A stretch of 64,000 bases of DNA. Origin: Diaphorobacter aerolatus (GTDB lineage Bacteria > Pseudomonadota > Gammaproteobacteria > Burkholderiales > Burkholderiaceae_C). The notes beneath the pieces are model-generated. The model was given only the letters and a program-made list of their open reading frames with translations, was not told the origin of the DNA and made no database searches. A program made the translations under genes and the position numbers. Numbering within the stretch: the first letter of the stretch is position 1; every line of letters begins with the position of its first letter. Shown one piece after another: positions 1 to 9,350 of this stretch. The stretch is taken from positions 2,728,001 through 2,792,000 of the forward strand of contig NZ_CP060783.1 in assembly GCF_014489535.1 (NCBI RefSeq). The letters are read 5' to 3'.

Positions 1-158
1 CCGGTCTCGATGGCGCGCAACGTATTGCGGCTCATGCCAGCGCGCTCCGCCATTTCAACCGTCCCGAGGCCCCGCGACTTACGCAGGCGCCGCAGCCGGT
101 CGCCTAGCTGCAGAAGCAGTTGGCGCTCCAGAAGAGGGCTGATTTCGGTATCGATCAT
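1..158 (-). CDS. XRE-family (HipB-like) transcriptional regulator, N-terminal part
   Basis: Only the first 52 codons are in the window; the gene runs off the left edge. The protein starts MIDTEISPLLERQLL and continues into a helix-turn-helix with RLRRLRKSRGLGTVEMAE and RAGMSRNTLRAIETG, the usual lambda-repressor/Cro (HTH_3) layout: helix 2 at about residues 34-41 and recognition helix at about 45-53. Start is the ATG at 158. The family contains phage-type repressors and the antitoxin/repressor HipB; a partner gene such as hipA would lie outside the window and cannot be confirmed. A 10-bp inverted repeat overlaps the start codon and continues upstream, which suggests autoregulation. Confidence 0.75.
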   Translation of the reverse strand, partial: MIDTEISPLLERQLLLQLGDRLRRLRKSRGLGTVEMAERAGMSRNTLRAIET

Positions 159-199
159 TTGATCAATATTTTAACCAAAATACTCTATTTTGATCAAAT
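157..199. promoter_or_regulatory. Inverted-repeat operator candidate of the XRE regulator
   Basis: ATTTGATCAA at 157-166 is repeated as the exact reverse complement TTGATCAAAT at 190-199. Each arm contains its own small palindrome TTGATCAA, and the centres are 31 bp apart, about three helical turns. The left arm covers the first base pairs of the regulator gene, so a bound repressor would block initiation. The surrounding DNA is much AT-richer than the genes. Seen in sequence; the autoregulatory role is inferred from HipB/XRE precedent. Confidence 0.5.
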
Positions 200-299
200 T
201 ATCGACCAATTTTCATCGTGCAATAGATCATCTGAACTCTTTGATTTGGAAGCTGTTGGTCTCCTGTGAATGCGGGACCGGCGTTGAGGAGAGCAGCCT

Positions 300-2608
300 C
301 TACGAGCGGTTCACCGCGCCACTCATCTCCTTGACCTTGTTGGCCAATGCAAAGATGTCGAACGGCTTGGTCAGCACCTGCATGCCGGGCTCCAGCAGGC
401 CGTTGCCGACGGCGGCGTTTTCGGCGTAGCCGGTGATGAACAGCACCTGCAGATCGGGCCGTGTGACGCGCGCGGCGTCTGCCACCTGGCGGCCGTTGAG
501 TCCGCCGGGCAGGCCCACGTCGGTGACCAGCATGTCGATGATGCCCGGCTGCTGGAGAATGCTCAGGCCGGACGGGCCGTCCTCGGCGGTGAGCACCATG
601 TAGCCGGCTTCCTCGAGTACCTCGGCGATCAGTGCGGGGATCGTGGCTTCGTCCTCGATCACCATGATGCGCTTGCCGTTGCCGTTCTGCACCACCGCCT
701 GGCGTTGCTGTGGCTCGCAGGGATCGGCTTCGCCGCCATGGCGCGGGAAATACAGGCACATCGTCGTGCCCACGCCGATCTCCGAGTACACGCGCACCTG
801 CCCCCCGACTGGCGGACGAATCCATAGACCATCGAAAGCCCGAGCCCCGTGCCCTGCCCCGTGGGCTTGGTCGTGAAGAACGGATCGAAGACGCGGCTGA
901 TCATGTCCTGCGGAATTCCGACGCCGGTGTCGGTGACGCTCAGCGACACGTACTGGCCCGGCTCGAGATCGCGCTCGACGGCCGCTCGCGTATCGAGCGC
1001 GATGTTCGCGGTCTCGATGGTCAGGTGCCCGCCCAGCGGTGCCATCGCGTCGCGCGCGTTGATGCACAGGTTCAGCAGCGCGTTTTCGACCTGCGAGGCA
1101 TCGACCTTGGTGGTCCACAGGCCAGCGCCGCTCACCACCTCCAGAACGATGTTCGGCCCGATGGAGCGCTGTATCAGCTCCTGCATGCCGACCACCAGCC
1201 GGTTCACGTCGATGGATTTGGGATCGAGCGTCTGCCTGCGCGCAAACGCGAGCAGGCGCTGGGTGAGCGCGGCGGCGCGCTTGATGCCTTCCTGGCTCAT
1301 GCTCAGGTAACGCTCGGTGTCGTCGTACTGCCCCTTCTTCAAGCGCCGCTGAAGCACTTCGAGGCTCACGCTCATGCCTGCGAGCAGGTTGTTGAAGTCA
1401 TGCGCGATGCCGCCTGTGAGCTGGCCCACGGCCTCCATCTTCTGCGCCTGGCGCAACGCCTCCTGCGCGCTCAGCAGTTCGCGCGAGCGCTGGAGCACCG
1501 CAGCCTCCAGGCCCTCGTTCACTTCGCGCAGGCGCTGTTCGCTGTCACGCAGCGCTGCGGCATTGCGCACGCGCTCGGTGGCCGAACGGGTGCGCTCGGC
1601 CACTTCCTGGATGAACAGCAGATCGTCTTCGGGCCAGGCCCGAACCTCGGCATCGTGCACATACAAAAAGGCCACGAGCTTGCCACTCTCCCACACCGGC
1701 ACGTTGACCAGCGAGCGCACATTGATTTCCTGCGCCGCTTCATGCGCAGCCGCAGTACGCGGGTCCGTGCGGACATCGGGAATCGTCACGATCCGGTTGC
1801 GCTTGAGGTCGTCAACCAGCGAGCCGTACTTGCGCATGTGCTTGGCGCCGGACAGCTCGGCCATGCCCGGCGCGGTCCAGTTGCGCGCCAGTTGCACGAT
1901 CTCCGTCTCCACATCGATGCTGCAAAAACCCACACGGCTGACATTCAGCGTGGTGCCGATGATCTCGGCCGCGCGGTAGCCCACCTCCGACGCCACTGCC
2001 AGATCGCGCAGCGAATCGGTGAGCTGCGCCAGTGCATCGCGCCGGATCGCGGCGCGGCGGCTCTGGCTCACGTCGCGCACCACCAGCAGCGAACCAAAGG
2101 CCACGCTGTCCGCATCGACCAATTGCGAGCGGGTGATCTCGACATGCATTGAGGTGCCATCGGCAAGCACGTGCGTGCCGGCCACATGCGTGCGCTGCGC
2201 GGGCAGGTCGCCGGCGGCGTGCCACTCGACCGCGCCATGCGCCACGTGGTCATCGCCGAACAGCGTTTCGGTGAACAGGCTGGCCTTGCTGCGGCCAAGC
2301 GCCTCGCTGGAGCGCAGGCCATAACGCAACTCGGCTGCGGGGTTCAGAAAAATCAGGTGGTCTTCGTTGTCGAACGCGAACACCGAATCCTGCATCTGGC
2401 CGAGCACGTCGTGCCGCAGCCGGTTGCCGGTGACGCCGGCGCTCTCGAGCAGGAAGATGTCGTTGTTGACGACCAGCGCGTCCACATCGCCGCCGTAGAT
2501 GGCCTGCAGCGTCTCTTCCATTTCGCGCAGGCGGATCCGCAGTTCCTCGTTTTCGACGAGAAGCCCCGCGTGATCCGCTGGAGGTGGAGCGGAAGGAATT
2601 GCGGTCAT
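300..2608 (-). CDS. Hybrid sensor histidine kinase/response regulator of the kai operon (frameshifted)
   Basis: Cytoplasmic kinase with no membrane segment. Order: short N-terminal coiled coil, PAS (about residues 65-180), GAF (about 195-350), HisKA with [13 protein letters not shown] and phospho-His near 401, HATPase_c with N box [10 protein letters not shown] near 512 and G box [12 protein letters not shown] near 592, then a receiver domain with phospho-Asp in [10 protein letters not shown] near 691. The frame breaks between HATPase and receiver at the C6 run 801-806. One extra C there restores [13 protein letters not shown] and a 769-residue protein, so a base-calling error is likely. Start ATG at 2608 overlaps the stop of the upstream kaiB by 4 nt, so it is translationally coupled to the Kai genes. 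It may read KaiC/KaiB state, as SasA does in cyanobacteria, but it lacks a KaiB-like N-terminal domain, so that role is inference. Confidence 0.85.
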
Positions 2609-2955
2609 GACGCCCCCGTTTCGGCAGGCAGGCCCAGCGCGACACGCAGTCGCTCGGTGTCGGACATGTCGCCGATGAATCGCCGCTGCGGCAATGGCAG
2701 CATGCGCACCAGCGTCGGCGAGGCGATGACCTGATCCGCCTTGGCCTGCGCGACGGTGGCGCGAATGTCGAGCACCGACAACTGGTGCCGCTCAGGAAGA
2801 TGTTTGTTCAGAAACCGCCGCGCATTCACCGTGGCGCGCGCCGAGAGCGGGGAGGCCGTGCTGACGTACAGCCGGTAGACCTGCATCTCGATCTCGCCAT
2901 CCGCAGGGGCGAACGCATCCAACGGCTCGAGAGCACGCGCTGCGGATGGCGGCAT
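2605..2955 (-). CDS. kaiB: KaiB-like protein, second copy
   Basis: 116 residues. Residues 25-110 match the KaiB thioredoxin-like fold: YRLYVSTASPLSARA, LDIRATVAQAKADQVIASPT, and the family hallmark PTLVRMLPLPQRRFIGDMSD. The N-terminal 24 residues are an Ala/Pro/acidic extension. KaiB binds KaiC and controls its phosphorylation state. The ATG at 2955 lies 5 nt after the first kaiB stop, and the 3' end overlaps the histidine kinase start by 4 nt. The two KaiB copies differ considerably (this one has SPLSARA where the other has KTARSSA), so they are probably not redundant. No strong ribosome binding site is visible; translational coupling is likely. Confidence 0.88.
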   Translation of the reverse strand: MPPSAARALEPLDAFAPADGEIEMQVYRLYVSTASPLSARATVNARRFLNKHLPERHQLSVLDIRATVAQAKADQVIASPTLVRMLPLPQRRFIGDMSDTERLRVALGLPAETGAS

Positions 2956-2960
2956 CGGTT

Positions 2961-3281
2961 TCAGACGACGGGCCTCACGTCGAGACCGACCAGCACCCGT
3001 TCCTCGTTGGACAGGTCGCCGATGATCTTGCGCATCGGTTCCGGAAACTTGCGCACCAGCGTCGGCACCGCGAGAATCTGGTCGCCCGCGGCCAGTTGTG
3101 GATTCACCAGCAGGTCGATGACCTCGATGCTGTAGCGTCCCGCGAGATGGTCTTCGCAGAGCTTTTTCAAATTGTCGAGCGCGGCCGACGAGCGCGCCGT
3201 CTTGCCCGCGATATACAGCCGAAGCTGCCATTCGGGCTTCTTGCCTGCTGCGGCACTGGCGCGCGAGGAGTGGGTTGCCAT
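2961..3281 (-). CDS. kaiB: KaiB-like protein, first copy
   Basis: 106 residues, normal KaiB length. After a short polar start, [20 protein letters not shown], then [20 protein letters not shown] and [20 protein letters not shown], cover the whole KaiB domain. This copy is closer to canonical KaiB than its neighbour ([25 protein letters not shown]). It begins 5 nt after the kaiC stop and is followed 5 nt later by the second kaiB, so the locus reads kaiC-kaiB-kaiB-kinase in one transcript. Expected partner is the KaiC encoded just upstream. KaiA was not seen, as in other non-cyanobacterial Kai systems. Confidence 0.92.
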   Translation of the reverse strand: MATHSSRASAAAGKKPEWQLRLYIAGKTARSSAALDNLKKLCEDHLAGRYSIEVIDLLVNPQLAAGDQILAVPTLVRKFPEPMRKIIGDLSNEERVLVGLDVRPVV

Positions 3282-3286
3282 GTCAG

Positions 3287-5073
3287 TCAGCCTTTATTGC
3301 GCGGTTTGTTGCCGGATGAGCCGCTTCGGGCCGCCGAGATGTTTCGGGCTCGCTTCAAATGGCCTTCGGCCTCGATTTTTTCGCGCTCGATATCGAATGC
3401 GACCTGACCGGCGCGCTCCTGCGCTTCCACATTCAGCGCCACGATCTGTGCGTCGAGCGCCTTGCGACGGTTGGCCAGATCGGCCATGCGCCGCGCGTGA
3501 TCGCGCTCGCGCAGATCGGTCGAGGCCACCACCTGCGCCTCGTGTGCCACGCGGGCCGTGCCGGTAAGCACCTGGTCGCCATACATGTAGACCTCGATGA
3601 GGTCCACGCCGCGATCCGAGAACACGAACTCACGCACCTGATTGGAGTGCGCCATGCCGCGCGACTTGAGCACCTGGAGCGTGCGCGTGCGCTCACCGTT
3701 GAAGGCCACGTTCTTGAGCCACAGCCAGGTGTCCATGAGCGATGAAACACCGATCTCCGTGCTCTCTTCCGCGCGACCGTCAGACGTGAGACTCGTGAAC
3801 AGCGCGGTCGTGCCCTGTGTCTTCAGGAAATCGATGAGCCGCATCAGCGTGATCTTCAGGCCCGGGTCGTCGTTGTGGGAGGTGAGATTGCTGATCGGAT
3901 CGACCGCTACCACGCTGGGCTCGAAATCTCTGACGAGGCTGTACATGTGCACCAGATGCTGCTCTAGGCCGTGCAGCGTGGGCGGGTCGATTCGATCTTC
4001 AGCAGGCCCTTGTTCACCCAACGACCCAGATTCAGCCCGATGGATTGCATGTTGCGCAGCAACTGGCTGGCCGACTCTTCGTAGGCAAACAGGATCGCGC
4101 GCTCGCCGCGCGCGCACGCTGCATCGACGAACGCCGCCGCGATGCTGCTCTTGCCGGTGCCCGGTGATCCCGAAATCAGCACGCTGCTGCCCTTGAACAC
4201 GCCTTCACCGCCGAACATTTCGTCGAGCCCCGCGATGCCGGTGGACACGCGCTGGTTCGATGCCTCGTGGTTGAGCGACAGCGAGGTGATGGGCAGCACG
4301 GAAATACCGCTCGAACCGATCAGGAACGGATATTCGTTGGTGCCGTGCGCCGAGCCCCGGTACTTCACGACGCGCAGGCGCCGCGTCGAGACCTGATCGA
4401 CGATGCGGTGATCGAGCAGGATCACGCAGTCCGCCACATACTCCTCGAGCCCATAGCGCGTGAACGAGCTTTCGCCACGTTCGCCGGTGATCACGGCGGT
4501 CACACCCTTGTCCTTGAGCCAGCGGAACAGGCGGCGCAGTTCGGCGCGCAGAATGCCGTGGTTGGACACGCCCGCAAACAGCGCCTCGACGGTGTCGAGC
4601 ACCACGCGCTTGGCCTTGATGCTGTCGATTGCATAACCGAGGCGGATGAACAGGCCTTCGAGGTCGAACGCACCCGTTTCCTCGATCTCGTTGCGTTCCA
4701 CGCGCACGAAGTCGAGGGCGATTTTCTTTTGCTTCTGCAGCTTTTGGAGATCGAAACCGAGCGACACCATGTTGGCGGCCAGTTCTTCCTCGGTTTCCTC
4801 GAACATCATGAAGACGCCGGGCTCGCCGTACTCGCTGGCGCCGCGCACCAGGAACTCTGCGGCCAGCATCGTCTTGCCACAACCGGCGGCACCGCAGACC
4901 AGCGTGGGACGGCCTTCGGGAAGACCGCCACCGGTGATTTCATCCAGACCGGTAATGCCGGTCGGACATTTTTGCACTGGCGGAACGGAAGTATCTTGCG
5001 CGGGGAACGTGTTTTTCTTTGTTTGGTAGTCATTGAGCCCGGCATGGAATACGCCGCCAATTGAGGACGCCAA
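3287..5073 (-). CDS. kaiC: Circadian-clock-type ATPase KaiC with C-terminal coiled coil (frameshifted)
   Basis: Double RecA-like ATPase, 595 residues after repair. CI domain: Walker A GAAGCGKT near residue 66 and catalytic glutamates in FEETEEE. CII domain: Walker [11 protein letters not shown] near 308 and AYEES. The cyanobacterial phosphosite segment (T426...S431-T432) aligns with [12 protein letters not shown] near 443, so the pair is Ser-Ser rather than Ser-Thr. About 90 residues after the CII core are charged and helical ([20 protein letters not shown] and on), a coiled-coil tail like that of the Rhodobacter KaiC. The frame breaks at 3980-3986; one added base restores [15 protein letters not shown]. 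The only in-frame start is TTG at 5073; an ATG at 5033 lies in another frame, so a second N-terminal frameshift is possible. First gene of the kaiC-kaiB-kaiB-kinase operon. Confidence 0.9.
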
Positions 5074-5159
5074 CTAATTGACAATCACTATTCAATTGTA
5101 CGTAAGCGCTTATTGCCTACTTGTAGGAGGGCTCTGACAGTTCGGGCGGATCAGACGGC

Positions 5160-5987
5160 TCAGAACAACAGTGGCTTGACACGCTCGGCGGCGCGCTTCA
5201 GCGCCGGAACCACTGCCAGCGCACCCTCGAGTTGCATGCGCGCCGTGGGCGCATGCAGGGCCATCGTCGCGCGACATTCGCCCTTGTCGTCAAGGATCGG
5301 CACGGCCATGCCGATCAGTCCCAGCATGAATTCGTTCATCTCGAACGAATGGCCGTCGGCGCGGATCTGCTCGCACGCGGCTTCCAGCTCGTCGCGCCGC
5401 GTCAGCGTGTACGGCGTGAGCTTGGCGAAGTTCGCATGTTCGAGCACGGCCGCGCGCTTCTCGGGCGACATCATCGCGATGTACATCTTGCCGCTCGCCG
5501 TCGCGTGCAGCGGCACATACGAGCCCGCCTCGAACTGCGTGCGCAGCGGCCAGTGCGTTTCCACGCGGTCCAGGTAGCGCACCTTCAGACCTTCGAGCAG
5601 GGTGAGGTTGCAGGTCTCGTCGATTTCCTCGACCAGCTCCGCAAGGATGTGGTGGCGCAGCTCGCGGCGCGGATCGGTCTTGAGCGTGGCAAGCGCCATC
5701 TTCAACAGCCGCGGCCCGGGCTGAAAGCTGCGGTCGTTGGCATCACGTGTGAGCCAGTGCTGCGCCTCCAGATTGCTGCACATGCGCGAGGCCGTGGCCT
5801 TGGGAAGGTTCAGCGCACCCGCCACGTCCATGAGCCCCGCGCGCCCCGACTGCGCCACGAAATCGAGCACCGAAAGCGCACGCTCGGACACCGAATTCGG
5901 CTCGCTCGCAGCATCCGCATCGAGCGGCGCGCCAAGGACTGTTTTGACGGGGCTGGCAGCGGCTGCGACGGATTTTCTGGGCGGCAT
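5160..5987 (-). CDS. IclR-family transcriptional regulator
   Basis: 275 residues from the ATG at 5987; an upstream ATG at 6029 is also possible and neither has a clear ribosome binding site. N-terminal winged helix: SERALSVLDFVAQSGRAGLM, DVAGALNLPKATASRMCSNL. C-terminal IclR effector domain: ETCNLTLLEGLKVRYLDRVE, YVPLHATASGKMYIAMMSPE, GMAVPILDDKGECRATMALH. Such proteins bind small carbon metabolites and usually control an adjacent catabolic gene. It is divergent from the GMC oxidoreductase at 6112, and a 15-bp palindrome sits between them, so that gene and the following transporter are the probable targets. The effector cannot be read from sequence. Confidence 0.88.
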   Translation of the reverse strand: MPPRKSVAAAASPVKTVLGAPLDADAASEPNSVSERALSVLDFVAQSGRAGLMDVAGALNLPKATASRMCSNLEAQHWLTRDANDRSFQPGPRLLKMALATLKTDPRRELRHHILAELVEEIDETCNLTLLEGLKVRYLDRVETHWPLRTQFEAGSYVPLHATASGKMYIAMMSPEKRAAVLEHANFAKLTPYTLTRRDELEAACEQIRADGHSFEMNEFMLGLIGMAVPILDDKGECRATMALHAPTARMQLEGALAVVPALKRAAERVKPLLF

Positions 5988-6066
5988 GGTGAGCGAGGTG
6001 AGAAGCGGGAACTTCGGGGTTTCTCCCATTGTACGTGTCGCATATTTGGATAGAGTTTCATCAAAA

Positions 6067-6081
6067 GGAACATATAGTTCC
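6067..6081. promoter_or_regulatory. IclR-type operator between iclR and the GMC oxidoreductase gene
   Basis: GGAACATATAGTTCC: perfect 5-bp arms GGAAC/GTTCC around a 5-bp AT spacer, the size and symmetry typical of IclR-family binding sites. It lies 31 bp before the oxidoreductase start and 80-94 bp before the regulator start, in a locally AT-rich divergent promoter region. Assignment to this regulator is inferred from position. Confidence 0.55.
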
Positions 6082-6111
6082 ATTGAATGAAACCATGAAG
6101 GAGACAAACTC

Positions 6112-7755
6112 ATGTTTTCCAACGGCTCTGCCCCGTATGACTACATCGTCGTGGGCGCCGGTTCGGCGGGCTGCGTGCTGGCCGCCCGGCTCAGCGAGGA
6201 TCCGCGCAACCACGTGCTGCTGCTCGAAGCGGGCCCGCCGGATCGCTCGCCATGGATTCACCTGCCCATCGGCTATGGCAAGACGATGTGGAGCCCGGTC
6301 TACAACTGGAAGTTCGAGACCGATCCCGACCCGAACATGAACGGCCGACGCATCTACTGGCCACGCGGCAAGACGCTGGGCGGCTCCAGCTCGATCAACG
6401 GCCTGATCTACATTCGCGGACAGGCCGAGGACTACGACCACTGGGCGGCGCTTGGCAACGAAGGCTGGTCGTTTGCCGAGGTGCTGCCCTACTTCATCAA
6501 GTCCGAGGGCAACGAGCGCGGGGACAGCGCGTTTCACGGCGGCAACGGACCGCTGCAGGTTTCCGACATCGGTGCGCGGCACGAACTGATCGAGGCCTTC
6601 ATCCACGGTGCCGTCGAGAACGGCGTGCCGCGTACCGAGGACTTCAACGGAGCATCACAGGAAGGCGCGGGCTACTACCAGCTCACCACGCGCAACGGCC
6701 TGCGCTGCAGCACCGCCAAGGGCTATCTGAACGACGCGAAGAAGCGCCCGAACCTGCGCATCGAAACCCATGCGCAGGCCACCGCGCTGGTCCTGCGCGG
6801 CAAGCGCGTGGTCGGCGTGAACTACGTGCAGCACGGCGCGACGAAAACCGCCTCGGCGGGCTGCGAGGTGCTGCTGTCGGCGGGCGCGATCCAGTCACCG
6901 CAGTTGCTGCAACTCTCGGGCATCGGGCCGCGCAGCTTGCTTGAGAGCCTCGATATTCCCGTCGTGCACGATCTGCCCGGTGTGGGCGAAAACCTTCAGG
7001 ACCACCTGCAGATCCGCCTGAGCTACGAGTGCACCAAGCCGATCACCACCAACGACCAGCTCAACACGCTGTTCGGCCAGGCCAGGCTCGGTTGGGAATG
7101 GCTGATTCACCGCTCGGGTCCGCTGGCCGTCGGCATCAATCAGGGCGGCTGCTTCATGCATGCGCTGCGCGATGCCGGAGGCAGGCCGGTCACGACGACG
7201 CCCGACATCCAGTTCCACGTCTCCACGCTGTCGGCCGACATGGCGGGCGGCAAGGTGCATCCGTACTCGGGCTTCACGATGTCGGTGTGCCAGTTGCGGC
7301 CCGAATCACGCGGCCAGGTGCGCATCCGTTCGCGCGACGCGCTCGATCCGCCATCGATGCAGCCCCACTACCTCTCGACCCCGCTCGACCGCGACACCAA
7401 CGTCGCGGCCGTGCGCGCCGCGCGCGCCATCGCCGCATCGCGCGCCATGAGCCCGTATGTGAAGCGCGAAGTGAAGCCGGGACCCGAGGCGCAGTCGTAC
7501 GACGAACTGCTCGAGTTCTGCCGCAACAACGGCGCGACCATTTTTCATCCCAGCGGCACCTGCAGCATGGGACGCGACGCCATGGCCGTGGTCGATTCCC
7601 GACTGCGCGTCCACGGTGTAGAGGGCATCCGCGTTGTGGATTGCTCAGTCATGCCCACGCTGGTGTCGGGCAATACGAATGCGCCTGTCGTGATGATGGC
7701 CGAGAAGGCGGCCGACACGATCCGCGAAGACGCACGGCAACTCGCTGCGGCCTGA
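6112..7755 (+). CDS. GMC-family FAD-dependent oxidoreductase (choline/alcohol dehydrogenase type)
   Basis: 547 residues, normal GMC length. FAD-binding DYIVVGAGSAGCVLAARLSE at residues 10-29; signature 1 around WPRGKTLGGSSSINGLIYIR; signature 2 GAIQSPQLLQLSGIGP; catalytic His in HPSGTCSMG near 485 and NTNAPVVMMAEKAAD near the end. Members oxidise primary alcohols, choline or related substrates; the sequence does not fix the substrate. ATG at 6112 has a good AAGGAGA at 6098-6104. It is divergent from the IclR gene and followed 153 bp later by an MHS transporter gene, suggesting an uptake-and-oxidation unit for one carbon source under IclR control. Confidence 0.92.
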   Translation: MFSNGSAPYDYIVVGAGSAGCVLAARLSEDPRNHVLLLEAGPPDRSPWIHLPIGYGKTMWSPVYNWKFETDPDPNMNGRRIYWPRGKTLGGSSSINGLIYIRGQAEDYDHWAALGNEGWSFAEVLPYFIKSEGNERGDSAFHGGNGPLQVSDIGARHELIEAFIHGAVENGVPRTEDFNGASQEGAGYYQLTTRNGLRCSTAKGYLNDAKKRPNLRIETHAQATALVLRGKRVVGVNYVQHGATKTASAGCEVLLSAGAIQSPQLLQLSGIGPRSLLESLDIPVVHDLPGVGENLQDHLQIRLSYECTKPITTNDQLNTLFGQARLGWEWLIHRSGPLAVGINQGGCFMHALRDAGGRPVTTTPDIQFHVSTLSADMAGGKVHPYSGFTMSVCQLRPESRGQVRIRSRDALDPPSMQPHYLSTPLDRDTNVAAVRAARAIAASRAMSPYVKREVKPGPEAQSYDELLEFCRNNGATIFHPSGTCSMGRDAMAVVDSRLRVHGVEGIRVVDCSVMPTLVSGNTNAPVVMMAEKAADTIREDARQLAAA

Positions 7756-7908
7756 GACACGGCGCGGTTTCGCAACGCAACTCCTGCAAGAAGCAAGCAA
7801 TACAACAGGACGGCGGTAGACCGCAGGGCCGCGCGTTCGCTCCTCGCCGCAAGCGACGGGCCAGCGCAGAACGCAACGCGTGTCATGTCGCTCCCACCGG
7901 AGACAAAA

Positions 7909-9246
7909 ATGGCCATCTCAAACCAAGCTGTCGACCCGAAAGTCATTCGCAAGGTCGTCACGTCCGCCATCGTCGGCGCCACCATCGAGTGGTACGACTT
8001 CTTTCTGTACGGCGTGGTCGCCGGCATCGTGTTCAACAAGCTCTATTTTCCGAGCCATGACCCGACGATCTCCACGCTGCTGGCCTACACCACGTTCGCC
8101 GTGGGCTTCGTCACGCGGCCGCTCGGCGGCGTGATCTTCGGGCACTTCGGCGACAAGATAGGCCGCAAGGCGATGCTGGTGATGACGCTCATGATCATGG
8201 GCGTGGCCACGTTTCTCATCGGTCTCGTGCCGACCTACGCGCAGATCGGCATCGGCGCGCCGATCCTGCTGCTGCTGCTGCGGATCGCGCAGGGCATCGG
8301 GCTCGGCGGAGAATGGGGCGGCGCGGTGCTGATGGCCTATGAATACGCGCCCAAGGAACAGCGCGGCTTCTACGCGTCGCTGCCGCAGATCGGGCTGGCG
8401 CTCGGGCTGTTCATGGCCTCCGGCGTCGTGGGTCTGCTGTCATGGGCGCTGACCGACGAGCAGTTCATGTCCTGGGGCTGGCGCGTGGCTTTCCTGCTGT
8501 CGGGCGTGATGGTCGCCGTGGGCATGTTCATCCGCCTGCATGTGAAGGAGACACCCGAATTCGCCGCGATCAAAGAACGCAATGCCGAGACCGCGATCCC
8601 GTTCATGGACATGATCCGCCGCTACCCCGGCAACGTTCTCAAGGGCATGGGCGCGCGCTACATCGACGGCGTGTTCTTCAACGTGTTCGGCGTGTTCTCG
8701 ATCACCTATCTCACCACCACGGTGAAGATATCGCGATCCGAAGCGCTGATCGGCGTGATGGTCGCTGCCGTCGTGATGTGCTTTGCGATTCCGTTCTTCG
8801 GTCGCATGTCCGACAGGATGGGCCGCGCGCGCATGTACATGTGGGGCTCGATCATCACCGGCCTCGTGTCGTTTCCCGCGTTCTGGCTGATGAGCACCAG
8901 CAACGGCAACATGATGATGATCTGGCTGGCCACCATCATCCCGTTCGGCATTCTCTACGCCATGGTCTATGCGCCCGAGGCCGCGCTGTTCTGCGATCTG
9001 TTCGACGCCAGGGTGCGCTATACCGGCATCTCGTTCGTCTACCAATTCTCGGGCATCTTCGCCTCGGGCATCACGCCGATCATCGCGACCGCGCTGCTCA
9101 AGCTCAACGGCGGCCAGCCGTGGCTGATCTGCGCTTACGTGCTGTTTGCGGGCCTGGTGTCGGCCTGGTGCGCCGCGATGATCGGCAGAGACGAAAAACG
9201 CGAGCACGCGGCCGAGCAGGTCAAGCTGCGGCCCGCGCGCACCTGA
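7909..9246 (+). CDS. MFS transporter, metabolite:H+ symporter (MHS) family
   Basis: 445 residues with twelve predicted membrane helices. The family start is clear: KVVTSAIVGATIEWYDFFLY, then FPSHDPTISTLLAYTTFAVG and RPLGGVIFGHFGDKIGRKAM with the MFS loop motif between TM2 and TM3. RIAQGIGLGGEWGGAVLMAY is the MHS TM4-5 signature. Homologues import organic acids such as shikimate, alpha-ketoglutarate or citrate with protons. The ATG at 7909 is chosen because GGAGA at 7899-7903 is correctly spaced; an upstream ATG at 7885 has none. It follows the GMC oxidoreductase gene and ends before a strong terminator. The cargo is probably the substrate or a product of that oxidoreductase, by context only. 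Confidence 0.9.
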   Translation: MAISNQAVDPKVIRKVVTSAIVGATIEWYDFFLYGVVAGIVFNKLYFPSHDPTISTLLAYTTFAVGFVTRPLGGVIFGHFGDKIGRKAMLVMTLMIMGVATFLIGLVPTYAQIGIGAPILLLLLRIAQGIGLGGEWGGAVLMAYEYAPKEQRGFYASLPQIGLALGLFMASGVVGLLSWALTDEQFMSWGWRVAFLLSGVMVAVGMFIRLHVKETPEFAAIKERNAETAIPFMDMIRRYPGNVLKGMGARYIDGVFFNVFGVFSITYLTTTVKISRSEALIGVMVAAVVMCFAIPFFGRMSDRMGRARMYMWGSIITGLVSFPAFWLMSTSNGNMMMIWLATIIPFGILYAMVYAPEAALFCDLFDARVRYTGISFVYQFSGIFASGITPIIATALLKLNGGQPWLICAYVLFAGLVSAWCAAMIGRDEKREHAAEQVKLRPART

Positions 9247-9294
9247 TCGACAGCGGCGCTCGACCACAAAAATAAAAAAGCAAACAAACAAAAA

Positions 9295-9323
9295 CCCCGC
9301 TGAATTTCTTCAGCGGGGTTTTT
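9295..9323. terminator. Rho-independent terminator, bidirectional
   Basis: CCCCGCTGAA at 9295-9304 pairs perfectly with TTCAGCGGGG at 9309-9318 around the loop TTTC, followed by T5 at 9319-9323. An A-run precedes the stem, giving T's on the other strand, so it can end both the transporter transcript and the convergent GlsB-family gene. Confidence 0.93.
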
Positions 9324-9350
9324 AGGCAAGGGGTGCGTCGGAAGGTCCGA

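Noticed and set aside
801-806. Phase-variable homopolymer in the kai-operon kinase
   Set aside because: The same one-base loss occurs in more than a dozen unrelated genes at runs as short as 2-4 bases, which fits base-calling errors better than phase variation.
5033-5073. ATG at 5033 as kaiC start
   Set aside because: Out of frame with the KaiC domain in the sequence given; kept only as a possible start if another base is missing.
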